Origin: an uncultured Eubacterium sp.
GTDB taxonomy: Bacteria; Bacillota; Clostridia; Lachnospirales; Lachnospiraceae
Length of the DNA stretch: 63,051 nucleotides
Direction: 5' to 3'
Assembly: GCA_910584345.1 (NCBI GenBank)
Contig: CAJTZX010000017.1
Coordinates: 1 to 63,051, forward strand
The position numbers and the translations under genes were made by a program. This document shows positions 53,989-62,988 of this stretch, piece after piece; the first letter of the stretch is position 1; every line of letters begins with the position of its first letter. Below the pieces are notes generated by a model that made no database searches, was not told the DNA's origin, and saw only the letters and a program-made list of their open reading frames with translations.

Positions 53989-55998
53989 TTATGATACCTT
54001 TACTCCTCGAACTGCACTATATTTTCCATAGATTTTGCGATCCATGGAGTCTACTTTATACGCACGGACTCTGATATAATAGATTTTACCTCTTTGAAGA
54101 TTTTTCAATGTTTTTGATGTATAATATGTAGAAACTTTTTTTACATTAGACGAAAAATCTTTACTGGTAGAATAACTGATTTCATATCCTTCCGCACCGG
54201 AAACTGCATCAATTTTTACTTTTAACTGCCCGTTTTCATTTGCTGTAAATGATGGTATGGCTACCCGCTGCGGCTTTGTTATTCTAACCCACTGTGCATA
54301 CAATACACATTCTGCGTTTGGAATTGTTGATTTGCTTACTTTTCTGCCGCCGGATGCTTTTGTATACCAGCCTTTGAATCTATAATTTGCACGTTCCACT
54401 GTTGGCAATGCATCGATCTCATCTCCGGCTGCAAGAGCAATTTTTTGATAATTCATATTTGTACCACCGTTTGGATGGAAGAAAATCTCATAAAATACTT
54501 GATTGTCTCCAGGCGTTGGATTTTGAATCTCGTTTGATGTAGTACCTACTACAATCTCAATCGTCTGTGAAATTCCACCATATGATACAACGATTCGATT
54601 TGTACCTGTTGTCAATGTACGCTGTGATACCGAATAGCTATATACTCTTTCTGATGTTCCATTCGAATAATTAGCATGTACAGCCAAACCATCTGAAACA
54701 TTTGCTCCCGCGTATTTTAAACCATTATAGCTTACAGAAAGTCCTGTTAACGCATTTGTGTCGCTCCAATGTGCATAATAAGTCACATTTTTATTAATCA
54801 CTGTCGTGTCTGTCAGTTTCGTTCCCTGACCGTTCTGTGCCGAATACCATCCAAGGAACTGTGCATTTGCCTTTGTCGTTGTCGGCAACGGAGAAATCGT
54901 ACCTAATTCACTTACTACAACCGGAGAAACTGCCGTTCCGCCCTGACTGTTAAAGGAAACCGTATAGGTAATCTTCGGCAAGCCTAAATTAAAAAATTCT
55001 ACATTATAGGAAATTGCAGTACCCGCACCGGTAATCGTAACCTGGAAAGAATCTCCGCTCCTGTATTCACCAATGCTTTGCAGAGATGGACGGAAAATAA
55101 TACATCCGGTCTGGCCATAAGAGTTATTGTTTACATAAAAATCTCCATCTGCAGAAGAATTTGAAAAACGCCATGTCTTAAAATCTCTGAATCTTGTCAA
55201 TGTTACCTGAATATCATTTGCATTTACCGCATGGCCAAGGCTAAAACTCCACGGATAATTTGTGCCAAAATATTCCACCGGCATCGTTCTTGCAGGCCAT
55301 GCTACACCTGTCTCATATGCGAGCGTATTCGTTGTATCAGCTACATAAGCGCTGCTAAACGTTCCTTTCAGACCGCTGACAACACCAAAACCCGTCTGGC
55401 GCATTTGTGGATTCAACAAGTATCTGCGCTCCTCCAACGTAGCAATATCTGCACTGTCTGCATTACCCATCCAGTCAACAACGATTGTTTCATTTAATCC
55501 GCGATTTCCCCAGGAAGCCCACGAATTATTGGAACCAACCGCTCCCTGCAGAGCTGTCTGATATAACGTATTTCCCATTGAATATGGACGATCCGGATTA
55601 TGTGACGTGTTACCGTTCAAATAACCAATCAATGCAGCTGCCTGTGCATACTCGCTATACTTGCTGGACAAAGTTACATTGTCGGAGATTCCTGCAATAT
55701 AGCGCATCTGATTCAGCATATTTAATGCCGACTGCTGAGTCGCATCTGATAATCTGCCTGGGTCATATGGCAGCTCTAAAAATGGATTTGACGAAAAACT
55801 GAAATTGTCGCCAATCCCTGCACGATTAGCTGCAACATAACTACGTATTTCCTGCTGCGTACGATATCTGACATTCATGCCCTGCGACGCTGCATGTGCC
55901 TGTGTATGACTGCTGGCAAAAAAAACTGCCGTCATCATAGCAAAAAACATAAAAAATGTAACGAGTAAATACTTCTTTTTTTTGTACGATAAATTCAT
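53989..55998 (-). CDS. Secreted CAP-domain protein with InlB repeats and FN3 domain
   Basis: 669 residues. Signal peptide (about 1-33, AHAAS). Residues about 75-300 carry a CAP/SCP-like fold (ALNMLNQMRYIAGISDNVTLSS, EYAQAAALIGYLNGNTSHNP, the conserved His/Glu pair around NETIVVDWMGN). Then come two InlB-type B repeats with the FNSQGGTA...FLGWYSAQNGQG...TYYAHW and FHPNGGTN...FKGWYTKASGG patterns, a bacterial Ig-like stretch, and a terminal FN3-like domain (about 580-669). No sorting signal. It lies 31 bp after the sortase stop region in the same operon. Likely a cell-surface or secreted host-interacting protein. Confidence 0.85.
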   Translation of the reverse strand: MNLSYKKKKYLLVTFFMFFAMMTAVFFASSHTQAHAASQGMNVRYRTQQEIRSYVAANRAGIGDNFSFSSNPFLELPYDPGRLSDATQQSALNMLNQMRYIAGISDNVTLSSKYSEYAQAAALIGYLNGNTSHNPDRPYSMGNTLYQTALQGAVGSNNSWASWGNRGLNETIVVDWMGNADSADIATLEERRYLLNPQMRQTGFGVVSGLKGTFSSAYVADTTNTLAYETGVAWPARTMPVEYFGTNYPWSFSLGHAVNANDIQVTLTRFRDFKTWRFSNSSADGDFYVNNNSYGQTGCIIFRPSLQSIGEYRSGDSFQVTITGAGTAISYNVEFFNLGLPKITYTVSFNSQGGTAVSPVVVSELGTISPLPTTTKANAQFLGWYSAQNGQGTKLTDTTVINKNVTYYAHWSDTNALTGLSVSYNGLKYAGANVSDGLAVHANYSNGTSERVYSYSVSQRTLTTGTNRIVVSYGGISQTIEIVVGTTSNEIQNPTPGDNQVFYEIFFHPNGGTNMNYQKIALAAGDEIDALPTVERANYRFKGWYTKASGGRKVSKSTIPNAECVLYAQWVRITKPQRVAIPSFTANENGQLKVKIDAVSGAEGYEISYSTSKDFSSNVKKVSTYYTSKTLKNLQRGKIYYIRVRAYKVDSMDRKIYGKYSAVRGVKVS

Positions 55999-56029
55999 AT
56001 AATCTCCTTTCTGGATCTAATCCCTGGCA

Positions 56030-57703
56030 TTACCCAACCTTTTTGGCAACAATCACCAATCGCCCATTCGGTTTCGAATACTCACACGTCGACAGCATCA
56101 AAAGCCTGTCCCCGTACTGCAGCTGCTCTCCTGTCTGATACAGCTCATTTTCGTTTATGAAATTCACACATTCCTGAAATTCCTGCTCTGAATGATAATT
56201 ATAAAACCGATAATATCGAAACCCTTCCTCATCCTGATAAAGGATCCTTGTAATTAATACTGCTACAATTTGATACGTACCGGTTTCATAGATTGTGTCA
56301 TACTGCATCAAAGGATATTTCAGATAAAATTCCGGATCTTTATATCGTTCCAGCATACCAAATCCACGTCCACTGCTCATATTATGCCCGTAAATAACTG
56401 TATTGTTATCTTGCGGAAAGCAACTGCTGGCGCTTTCTACAAATAAAGAGCCTTCTTCTGATTTTCTGCCGGTATAATCACGATGCAGGTAATAATAACG
56501 CTCTCCCCGCTTCTCATCATCTGACTGCATAACCGGCAAATCCATCTGTATGCCCGGAACTTTCAACCATCCAAACAAATCCGTATATTTTTCATGAAAT
56601 GACTGATACTGAGGCAAAACCTCTGGAACTTCCTGTGTTTGCTCTGCTTTGATACCAGTATCTGCCGTATTTTCATCAGGAATATGATCTTTTCTATCTG
56701 TCGATACATTTTCATCAGAAGCGATTTCTTCCCAATCTGTCAATGTATTTTCATCAAAAACAGTTTCTTTGCGATAATTTGATGTGTTTTCGTTTGACAT
56801 ACTTACATCCAAAGAAATTTTGTTTGGTTCTGTTATCGCGTCCGCATCTGAAACAATTTCATATTTCTGATCTTTTTCCTTGGTATCCGTATTTTCTTTG
56901 TCCTGTTCTTTGCCGATCCCTTTCCTGTCCATATGAATCCCAGACAACATATCCGAAAAAAACTCTTGCATTTTTTCTTTTCCTCGGCCGCCATCTGACT
57001 GCATGTAGAGTAAAAATGCGATCAGACCAACAGAAATACAGATAAACAGTGTCCAGGCTATTTTGGCCTTTAACGATGATTTTCTAACAGCTTCTTCCGG
57101 CTGTGTAATAAATCCTGACTCCTCCTCTGCCTCCTTTTTCCCATAGCGTTGTTGCAGCACATTAATAAAAGCATCCCCTAACCAGCTGGAAAAGTAATAT
57201 TTTTCATCCCTCGTTAGTAGAAAAAGCGCTTTTTTAGCCTTTTCTTCATCATCCCAATTACAGGAAGAACATATTTTTTGAATTTTACTGATATCATGCT
57301 GAAGCATTCTTTGCTCTTCGCTGATATTTAATTCCAATTTTGCTGCAATCTGCTCTGTAAATGCCCTGCCGAATTCGGTACCGAAATAAGCATCTGTATC
57401 AGCTGTCAACTCCTGATACTGCCCTTTCCAATACAGATCATGCTGCGCTTGTCCATCTTGTATCAATTCCTGCATTAAATGGATATCCTTTTGAAGCTTT
57501 GCCCAATCCATCGGCTGTTCCTCATCTAAAGACTTTTGCAGAAGCTCCAAAAATTTGACTCCAAGATCTCCGGCAAATATCAAGTCCTGCTGCTTCGACA
57601 GCTTTTGGACATATTTTTCCATCTGATACCCGCCCATGCGCCAGCATTCCGCGACCATATGTTCAATATTTTGCAGATCAACCCACTCTGTATTCCATTT
57701 CAT
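56030..57703 (-). CDS. Second class B sortase with large N-terminal cytoplasmic part
   Basis: 557 residues from the ATG at 57703 (MKWNTEWVDLQ), preceded by AAAGG; the frame extends to a TTG at 57805 without a ribosome binding site. A helical cytoplasmic region of about 210 residues precedes the membrane helix (WTLFICISVGLIAFLLYM), an acidic linker of about 170 residues follows, and the sortase domain is C-terminal: His in VIYGHNMS, Cys540 in LSTC and Arg548 in NGRLVIVAKK. It belongs with the CAP protein gene. It differs from the first sortase in linker length and N-terminal fold. Confidence 0.88.
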   Translation of the reverse strand: MKWNTEWVDLQNIEHMVAECWRMGGYQMEKYVQKLSKQQDLIFAGDLGVKFLELLQKSLDEEQPMDWAKLQKDIHLMQELIQDGQAQHDLYWKGQYQELTADTDAYFGTEFGRAFTEQIAAKLELNISEEQRMLQHDISKIQKICSSCNWDDEEKAKKALFLLTRDEKYYFSSWLGDAFINVLQQRYGKKEAEEESGFITQPEEAVRKSSLKAKIAWTLFICISVGLIAFLLYMQSDGGRGKEKMQEFFSDMLSGIHMDRKGIGKEQDKENTDTKEKDQKYEIVSDADAITEPNKISLDVSMSNENTSNYRKETVFDENTLTDWEEIASDENVSTDRKDHIPDENTADTGIKAEQTQEVPEVLPQYQSFHEKYTDLFGWLKVPGIQMDLPVMQSDDEKRGERYYYLHRDYTGRKSEEGSLFVESASSCFPQDNNTVIYGHNMSSGRGFGMLERYKDPEFYLKYPLMQYDTIYETGTYQIVAVLITRILYQDEEGFRYYRFYNYHSEQEFQECVNFINENELYQTGEQLQYGDRLLMLSTCEYSKPNGRLVIVAKKVG

Positions 57704-57834
57704 AAAACAATCCTTTGTTTCTTTGTTTTTATTATGAATATCGACATCTTGCATATTAATGTTTACTGCTTTTTTAATTATAGCAATAATGTTCCCAGAA
57801 CTCAAGTATTTAAAACTTCAGAATTTAAAGCACA

Positions 57835-57863
57835 ATAGCAGTTCATATAAAATGAACTGCTAT
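57835..57863. terminator. Terminator between cotH relic and sortase
   Basis: Perfect 12-bp arms ATAGCAGTTCAT (57835-57846) and ATGAACTGCTAT (57852-57863), 5-nt loop. It closes the VTC/DUF4956/cotH transcript. Confidence 0.75.
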
Positions 57864-57902
57864 CCCAAAATCTCTATTCAATTGTATGTTTGTGTGAAAT
57901 CA

Positions 57903-58285
57903 TTAAGCTCCCTTTTGTCGAGTCTTGCCTCCTATTCCTCTACCCATCGAACCCATATCCGATATAGTAATCGAAGATGCATCAATCAGGGCAGACTTTT
58001 CTTGTCTTTGACCTTCTTCTGTAGATGGAATCGTTCCTTCTACCTGTCCGGCTATACTTTCTGCCCGCAGCAGACAAAATTGTAATCAAGAAACCCTTCC
58101 CAATCATCCATTATGATATCAATCGTATGAACTTTTGTTGTGTCAAACAATCTCTGTTCATATCCCATACCGGATGAAACGGCTGTTAGTCCATACTGCC
58201 CTGCATTTACAAATACTGCGGTCAGTATGATTACGAATGCAAGCACTGTACAGCAGATCTTATCAATATGTTTGCTCGTAGACAT
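57903..58285 (-). pseudogene. cotH-family gene with an internal deletion
   Basis: The first 64 codons are normal: MSTSKHIDKICCTVLAFVIIL, then YEQRLFDTTKVHTIDIIMDDWEGF. Then LDYNFVC and a stop at 58052. In another frame the last 57 codons of the same protein follow: RAESIAGQVEGTIPSTEEGQ, SALIDASSITISDMGSMGRG, ending TRQKGA at 57903. Everything between, the CotH kinase-like core of several hundred residues, is missing and the two ends are joined out of frame. CotH proteins phosphorylate spore-coat or envelope proteins; this copy cannot. Confidence 0.8.
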
Positions 58286-58296
58286 ACTCTCCCACC

Positions 58297-58968
58297 TTAA
58301 CCCATATATTCTCCGTTATAGCTTACAAGAACAGCGCTGTTAATTCCATTCATTTCCGATAATATATTAATAAAATCAGTATTTTCTTCACGCATTCGAA
58401 TCTCCATATTTAACTCTACAGCTCCTTTTTGTGCAGACTTACTCTTTACCACACAACGCCTTGCTTGTTTTTGCAGAAATTCTCTCGCTGCACGTTCACT
58501 TTCATAATCGCGGCAGCTAATGACTACGATATACGGATTTAAATAAGACTTCTTATTCACAAAAAGGAGTAGAACAATGCCAATTGTTATGCTTCCGGCA
58601 AGCGCCAGAATTATCATACCCGCCACTAATGTGATGCCTGCCGTCAATGACCAGAACAAAAATGCAATATCCAAAGGCTCTTTAATAGCTGTACGAAAAC
58701 GTACAATAGATAACGCACCAACCATCCCCAACGACAAAACTACGTTAGAGGTCACTGCCAAAATTACAACTGTTGTAATCATTGTCATCGCAATCAAAGT
58801 GACCCCAAAGCTGGACGAATACATTACACCCGTAAATGTCTTTTTATATACAAAAAAGATAAACAAACCTAAGCCAAACGCTAAAATCAGCGCCATCGCC
58901 ATATCTATCACACTAACACCTGCTATATTCTCCAAAAAGCTCGATTTAAAAATATCCTGAAATGTCAT
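58297..58968 (-). CDS. DUF4956 membrane protein
   Basis: 223 residues with four to five helices. The conserved segment SLGMVGALSIVRFRTAIKEPLDIAFLFWSLTAGI is the DUF4956 hallmark, and a C-terminal cytoplasmic domain follows. The family travels with VTC-domain polyphosphate polymerase-like and CotH proteins, and such trios have been suggested to act in envelope or spore-coat modification or polyphosphate handling. Ribosome binding site TAAGGAG. Gaps to neighbours are 11 and 82 bp. Confidence 0.88.
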   Translation of the reverse strand: MTFQDIFKSSFLENIAGVSVIDMAMALILAFGLGLFIFFVYKKTFTGVMYSSSFGVTLIAMTMITTVVILAVTSNVVLSLGMVGALSIVRFRTAIKEPLDIAFLFWSLTAGITLVAGMIILALAGSITIGIVLLLFVNKKSYLNPYIVVISCRDYESERAAREFLQKQARRCVVKSKSAQKGAVELNMEIRMREENTDFINILSEMNGINSAVLVSYNGEYMG

Positions 58969-59050
58969 CTCATTCTCCTTACTTAACCTGAATATATTTA
59001 TACATTTATTTTACAGTTCCTTACTTATACAGCTGTTATAACTTTTAAAA

Positions 59051-59722
59051 CTATCCATATGCTCTGCAGACCTGATACTTAGAAAACGCTGAAGTACGCC
59101 TGCCCCTTAGCTGTACGGCATCTTTGATGATATCTGGCAAAAACGCATCCCATTTCACTTCCAATACTGCCGTCTGCTCTCTTGCCGGAACAGTAACACT
59201 GCCAAAATTTAAAAAATCTGTACAGTCTAATCCGGTGCGAATATTGTAATCCAATGTCACCCTTACATTACCCGGGCCATAAACAAATGGCTCCCTTGTG
59301 TAATCAACAATTGTTTTTGCACGTAATCCCTGTGTTATTATTTTCGTATACCATTCATGGATTAACTCCTGTTTATTTTCCATCATCCAATCCCATTGTC
59401 CATCTATTGCAGCCTGAACCTCTTCTTTTGTAAGAGCTGCACTTTTCTTAGTTCCAAGCCCATTACACTTCGTTTTCTTTTCCAACATAATTCTATCTGT
59501 ATTGCAATTGTAATAACGTATGCGAAACTTTTCCCGATATTTGACTCCATCGAATTTTTCCATCAATACTTTATCAACCGCATTGTCAAAATACAGACTG
59601 CGCACTTCATATCTGCCCTGAACTGCATGTTCATCTATTTTCATTACTGCCCGTAACCGTTGACGCAGCAGCAGAATATCCGCTGCGTTGATTTCATGCT
59701 TCCATTCATGACGAAAATTCAT
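59051..59722 (-). CDS. VTC-domain polyphosphate-polymerase-like protein
   Basis: 223 residues with the triphosphate tunnel fold: RHEWKHEINAADILLLRQRL, then YEVRSLYFDN, and basic and acidic residues alternating in strands (EKFRIRYYNCNTDRIMLEKKTKCNG; DYTREPFVYGPGNVRVTLD; TAVLEVKWDAFLPDIIK). VTC proteins of yeast make polyphosphate from ATP inside such a tunnel; the bacterial role is inferred from that family. It is the first of the VTC/DUF4956/cotH run and lies downstream of a two-component system. Confidence 0.88.
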   Translation of the reverse strand: MNFRHEWKHEINAADILLLRQRLRAVMKIDEHAVQGRYEVRSLYFDNAVDKVLMEKFDGVKYREKFRIRYYNCNTDRIMLEKKTKCNGLGTKKSAALTKEEVQAAIDGQWDWMMENKQELIHEWYTKIITQGLRAKTIVDYTREPFVYGPGNVRVTLDYNIRTGLDCTDFLNFGSVTVPAREQTAVLEVKWDAFLPDIIKDAVQLRGRRTSAFSKYQVCRAYG

Positions 59723-59849
59723 TTACATCTCTCCTTTTCTATTCGAATTGCCTTCTTTGTATATATGAATTTTACAACGTGTACCTTAGATGAACCTTAG
59801 AAGACAGATCAAAAACTATGAAAAGACTGTGAACCCGATTACATAAAAA

Positions 59850-59896
59850 GAACTGCCTGGAATTTATTTTTTATAAAAATTCTTCCCAGACAGTCC
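59850..59896 (-). terminator. Terminator of the two-component operon
   Basis: AACTGCCTGG and CCAGACAGT, with AATTT/AAATT inside, make an imperfect hairpin; minus-strand sequence continues TTCTTTTTATG. It is 30 bp past the histidine kinase stop. Confidence 0.7.
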
Positions 59897-59928
59897 TTAT
59901 ATTGTAAAAACTACCATACTGATTACAC

Positions 59929-61236
59929 TTATATTTTCACTACAAAACGGATCGTATGCTCATCCAGATAATCCGCAGATATCTCTCCTTTGTGCACTTT
60001 TACAATCGCATATGCTGCAGACAATCCAATTCCATACCCACCGTTTTTTTGTGTTCTTGCACTATCTCCCCGATAAAAACGGTCAAACAATTTTTCTGCC
60101 TCATCCTTCGGCAGTTGTTCACATGTATTTTCAATCTGTAATACCGCAATATGACCTTCCTTTTTCAGCAATATAGAAATTTTCCCCTCTTTACTTGAAT
60201 ATTTCACTGCATTATCAAGTAATATCGAAATTAAACGCTTGATATATTCACAATTCCCTTTTATAAAAATCTCCGAACTGATCTTTTGTTCTAAACAGAT
60301 ATGCTTTAAAGCAGCCGCTTCACAAAACGACTGTATGGCATCTTCTAGTAAATCACTCAAAGAAAGCTGCTCCATTGATAAAACCAGACTTTCTTCATCC
60401 ATCTTCGCCAGAGTTAATAAATTCTGCATCAGTCCGTTTAAGCGCACAGTCTGACTACGGATATTACGGCTCCATTTATTTTCTCCGCTAATTAACTCCA
60501 TGGCATCTATATTTGCCTGAATAATTGCCAACGGTGTCTTAATCTCATGTCCGGCATCTGTAACAAACTGCCTTTGCTTTTGAATATTCTGCGCAATCGG
60601 ACGAATTGCCTTTTTAGATAATAATATCACCAGCAGCAACATGCATATCCAACACACCGCTCCCACACTGATCGATAATACAATAACCATCCCAATGGAA
60701 CGAAACTGTCCAGACACATCTAGAAAAATAATAATTTTGTCTTCAGTAAGCCAAACATCATTTTCTTTCGCAGTTAAAACCTGATATTTAAAATGTTCCA
60801 AATATCCCAATATCTTTTCTGCCTGTACTGCCTGCTTTGCATAGGTCTCAGCTTCTTCTTCGCTCACAGATGCAATCCGGCTGATATCCTTGCGTATCAC
60901 TTTATCATGTTTATCTATATAAACTGTAAAAAATCTCAATGACATAGCCATATCTTCGTCCATTGGCGGATGAAACAAACCGCCTTTGGAAAAATTTTTA
61001 TCCTGTTCGTTTGGCAGATGAAAATAACGGTTTGGAAATTTTCCGTATTCTGTTTCCGCTTTTGGCTGCTTTATTACCTGTTTTTCAATATCTGCCAGCA
61101 TTGTTAGTTGTTCATTCGTTTGCTGGCTGCTGACCATGCAGTTCGCCACGTTAATTGTGCCAATAAGTACAAGCAGCAATACGGAAACTGCTGCCATTGC
61201 TGCTGCTATAAACTTTTTCTGCAACATCTTAACCAT
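59929..61236 (-). CDS. Sensor histidine kinase (HisKA/HATPase)
   Basis: 435 residues: two membrane helices (about 10-32 and 186-208) flank an extracellular sensor domain. The H-box is in FVTDAGHEIKTPLAIIQANID, the N-box in LLDNAVKYS, G1 in EKLFDRFYRGD and G2 in GGYGIGLSAAYAI. An inner-membrane kinase of the EnvZ/ResE type, probably sensing envelope conditions. It is 14 bp downstream of the response regulator gene. By position the pair may regulate the VTC/DUF4956/cotH genes. Confidence 0.95.
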   Translation of the reverse strand: MVKMLQKKFIAAAMAAVSVLLLVLIGTINVANCMVSSQQTNEQLTMLADIEKQVIKQPKAETEYGKFPNRYFHLPNEQDKNFSKGGLFHPPMDEDMAMSLRFFTVYIDKHDKVIRKDISRIASVSEEEAETYAKQAVQAEKILGYLEHFKYQVLTAKENDVWLTEDKIIIFLDVSGQFRSIGMVIVLSISVGAVCWICMLLLVILLSKKAIRPIAQNIQKQRQFVTDAGHEIKTPLAIIQANIDAMELISGENKWSRNIRSQTVRLNGLMQNLLTLAKMDEESLVLSMEQLSLSDLLEDAIQSFCEAAALKHICLEQKISSEIFIKGNCEYIKRLISILLDNAVKYSSKEGKISILLKKEGHIAVLQIENTCEQLPKDEAEKLFDRFYRGDSARTQKNGGYGIGLSAAYAIVKVHKGEISADYLDEHTIRFVVKI

Positions 61237-61250
61237 ATGTGCACCGTCCG

Positions 61251-61925
61251 TTATGTTTCAGAATCTAAAATATAGCCAATATTTCTTTTTGCCCTGATGC
61301 ATACTTTTGTATTTAACGCTGCTAATCGCTTTCTGAGATATGAAATGTATACCCATACAATTCCTATTTCAGCTTCTGTCTCATAGCCCCACACTTTTAC
61401 CAGTAATTCTTCTGAGGATAAATAACTGCCCTGATGCAGCATCAATACTTCCATCATTTGATATTCTAATTTTGGCAGTACAAAGCTCTGTCCGTTCCCG
61501 CTTAATTCATAACTGCTTCTGTTTAAAGAAATATCTTCGCATGTTAAAATGTCCGGCGTAAAAGCTTCCTTTCTGCGCAGCATAGCACGAATTCGTGCTA
61601 AAAGTTCCCCCATTGCAAAAGGCTTTGGCAGATAATCGTCTGCACCCATATCCAGACCTTCTATTCTGTCCTCCACTTCAGCCTTAGCCGTTAAAAGCAG
61701 TATAGGTATTTGATTTCCCTCTCTCCGAAGCTGCTGTAATACTTCCAACCCGCTTTTTTTAGGCATCATGATATCTAATATCATTCCATCGTAGGCTTCT
61801 GTATGCGCATACGCTAACGCTTCTTCTCCGTCATAAACAGCATCTACAAGATATTTATGATATAATAAAATATCTACAACTGCTTCTGACATGCCGATTT
61901 CATCTTCGGCATATAATAATTTCAT
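61251..61925 (-). CDS. OmpR-family response regulator
   Basis: 225 residues from ATG at 61925 (MKLLYAEDEIGMS), which has AGAGGA upstream; the frame extends to 62015 without support. Receiver domain with acidic pocket AEDE and the phosphoacceptor Asp in DGMILDIMMPKKSG, Lys in LPKPFAMGEL; winged-helix OmpR/PhoB domain (about 125-222; QMMEVLMLHQGSYLSSEEL, VWVYISYLRKRL). It partners the kinase at 59929-61236. Confidence 0.95.
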   Translation of the reverse strand: MKLLYAEDEIGMSEAVVDILLYHKYLVDAVYDGEEALAYAHTEAYDGMILDIMMPKKSGLEVLQQLRREGNQIPILLLTAKAEVEDRIEGLDMGADDYLPKPFAMGELLARIRAMLRRKEAFTPDILTCEDISLNRSSYELSGNGQSFVLPKLEYQMMEVLMLHQGSYLSSEELLVKVWGYETEAEIGIVWVYISYLRKRLAALNTKVCIRAKRNIGYILDSET

Positions 61926-62014
61926 GTATGTTCGTCCTCTTTCTAAGTTTTTGATGATTTTCTCTCTTTTCTGAATTATATTACGTATCCTTATATGCCA
62001 TTTCCAACACGACA

Positions 62015-62386
62015 CTACATTATTCTCATCCCACTGCGTGTAAAACTGTAATCAAGTTCTTTTGATCCACATTTTTCTTTCAGATAATCTACCAATTCAT
62101 AATGCAACTTCAAATATTCATGAGTATAAGTTTCATATGAAATTTCTACGGAAGAAAAAAGACTAATCTCCAATACTTCATCTAGCACCTCACAAATTTC
62201 AAGATAAGTATTTTTATAGTGCCTCCGTGACTCAGAAAAAAATTTTAAATGTTGCCACGCATTTATTATAGCAAATCCCGGCAATTTGACAACCTGTTTT
62301 TGAAACGTTTTCCTTGCTTCAAATATAGTGAAATTTTGGAATTGCCAATGAATAACTTCAAAAAATGCTGATAATGTATGAAGCAT
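62015..62386 (-). CDS. Hypothetical helical protein, possibly truncated
   Basis: About 123 codons from a possible ATG at 62386; the frame extends to 62467. It is mostly helical, e.g. YLEICEVLDEVLEISLFSS, SYETYTHEYLKLHYELVDYL, ending DYSFTRSGMRIM. No family recognised and no ribosome binding site seen at either start, so the 5' part may be lost and replaced by unrelated sequence. Confidence 0.35.
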   Translation of the reverse strand: MLHTLSAFFEVIHWQFQNFTIFEARKTFQKQVVKLPGFAIINAWQHLKFFSESRRHYKNTYLEICEVLDEVLEISLFSSVEISYETYTHEYLKLHYELVDYLKEKCGSKELDYSFTRSGMRIM

Positions 62387-62424
62387 GGTGGGTGCGTTAT
62401 TTTCAAAGTGAACGCAAATTATCA

Positions 62425-62604
62425 GATTTTTACAGTAGCTTTTTAGGTATCCCACTCGCCGGTGCAACGCTGCCAGTTATTGCTTTTTTCATGTTTGGAA
62501 TATATGGAAAAGTTGCATGTATGTTAATAGCAACTCTTCTTTTAGGCATCGGTCATATCGGCATACATATTCAACACAAGAAAAGTATTGATAATGAGAA
62601 TTAG
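62425..62604 (+). pseudogene. 5'-truncated small membrane protein
   Basis: From about residue 22 of the frame opening at 62365 it reads FYSSFLGIPLAGATLPVIAF, FMFGIYGKVACMLIATLLLG, IGHIGIHIQHKK: two helices with the conserved IGHIGIH end of a small Clostridial membrane protein family. The preceding residues look unrelated, and there is no ribosome binding site. It overlaps the 5' end of the opposite-strand frame. Confidence 0.35.
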
Positions 62605-62673
62605 AAAGAGATTTTGCTCTTGCTCGCACCCTGTTTATCAGCGTTGACGATAAGTTCGTTTCTATATTTCTTA

Positions 62674-62988
62674 TCAATAAACGCGATATTTTTTTTCAAT
62701 CTTCGTATATACTACCATCAATGCAATGGCCCACATCATACCACCCAATATCGTAAATACAATCCATACCGAATTTTGTCCTGCCAGCAACGGCATTCCT
62801 AATGCTGCCAGGAATAGCGCAAAAATAAACCACATCTTCGAAACCGCCCGATTATATTTTTGTACATCACTGACTTGTATCTGTTGTGAAATCGTCCAAA
62901 ATTGCACCGCCTTTTTTGATTTCCACGACACAACCCCCAACAATACAAAAGCGCTGCACATCAATAGCCATATACAAAACGCAAACAT
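62674..62988 (-). CDS. Conserved small membrane protein
   Basis: 104 residues with three helices (about 3-22, 50-68, 75-95). VSDVQKYNRAVSKMWFIFAL, LAALGMPLLAGQNSV and VVYTKIEKKYRVY match a small membrane protein found throughout Lachnospiraceae; no function is known. Ribosome binding site AAGGAGATGG. The remaining 63 bp of the window hold nothing recognisable. Confidence 0.7.
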   Translation of the reverse strand: MFAFCIWLLMCSAFVLLGVVSWKSKKAVQFWTISQQIQVSDVQKYNRAVSKMWFIFALFLAALGMPLLAGQNSVWIVFTILGGMMWAIALMVVYTKIEKKYRVY

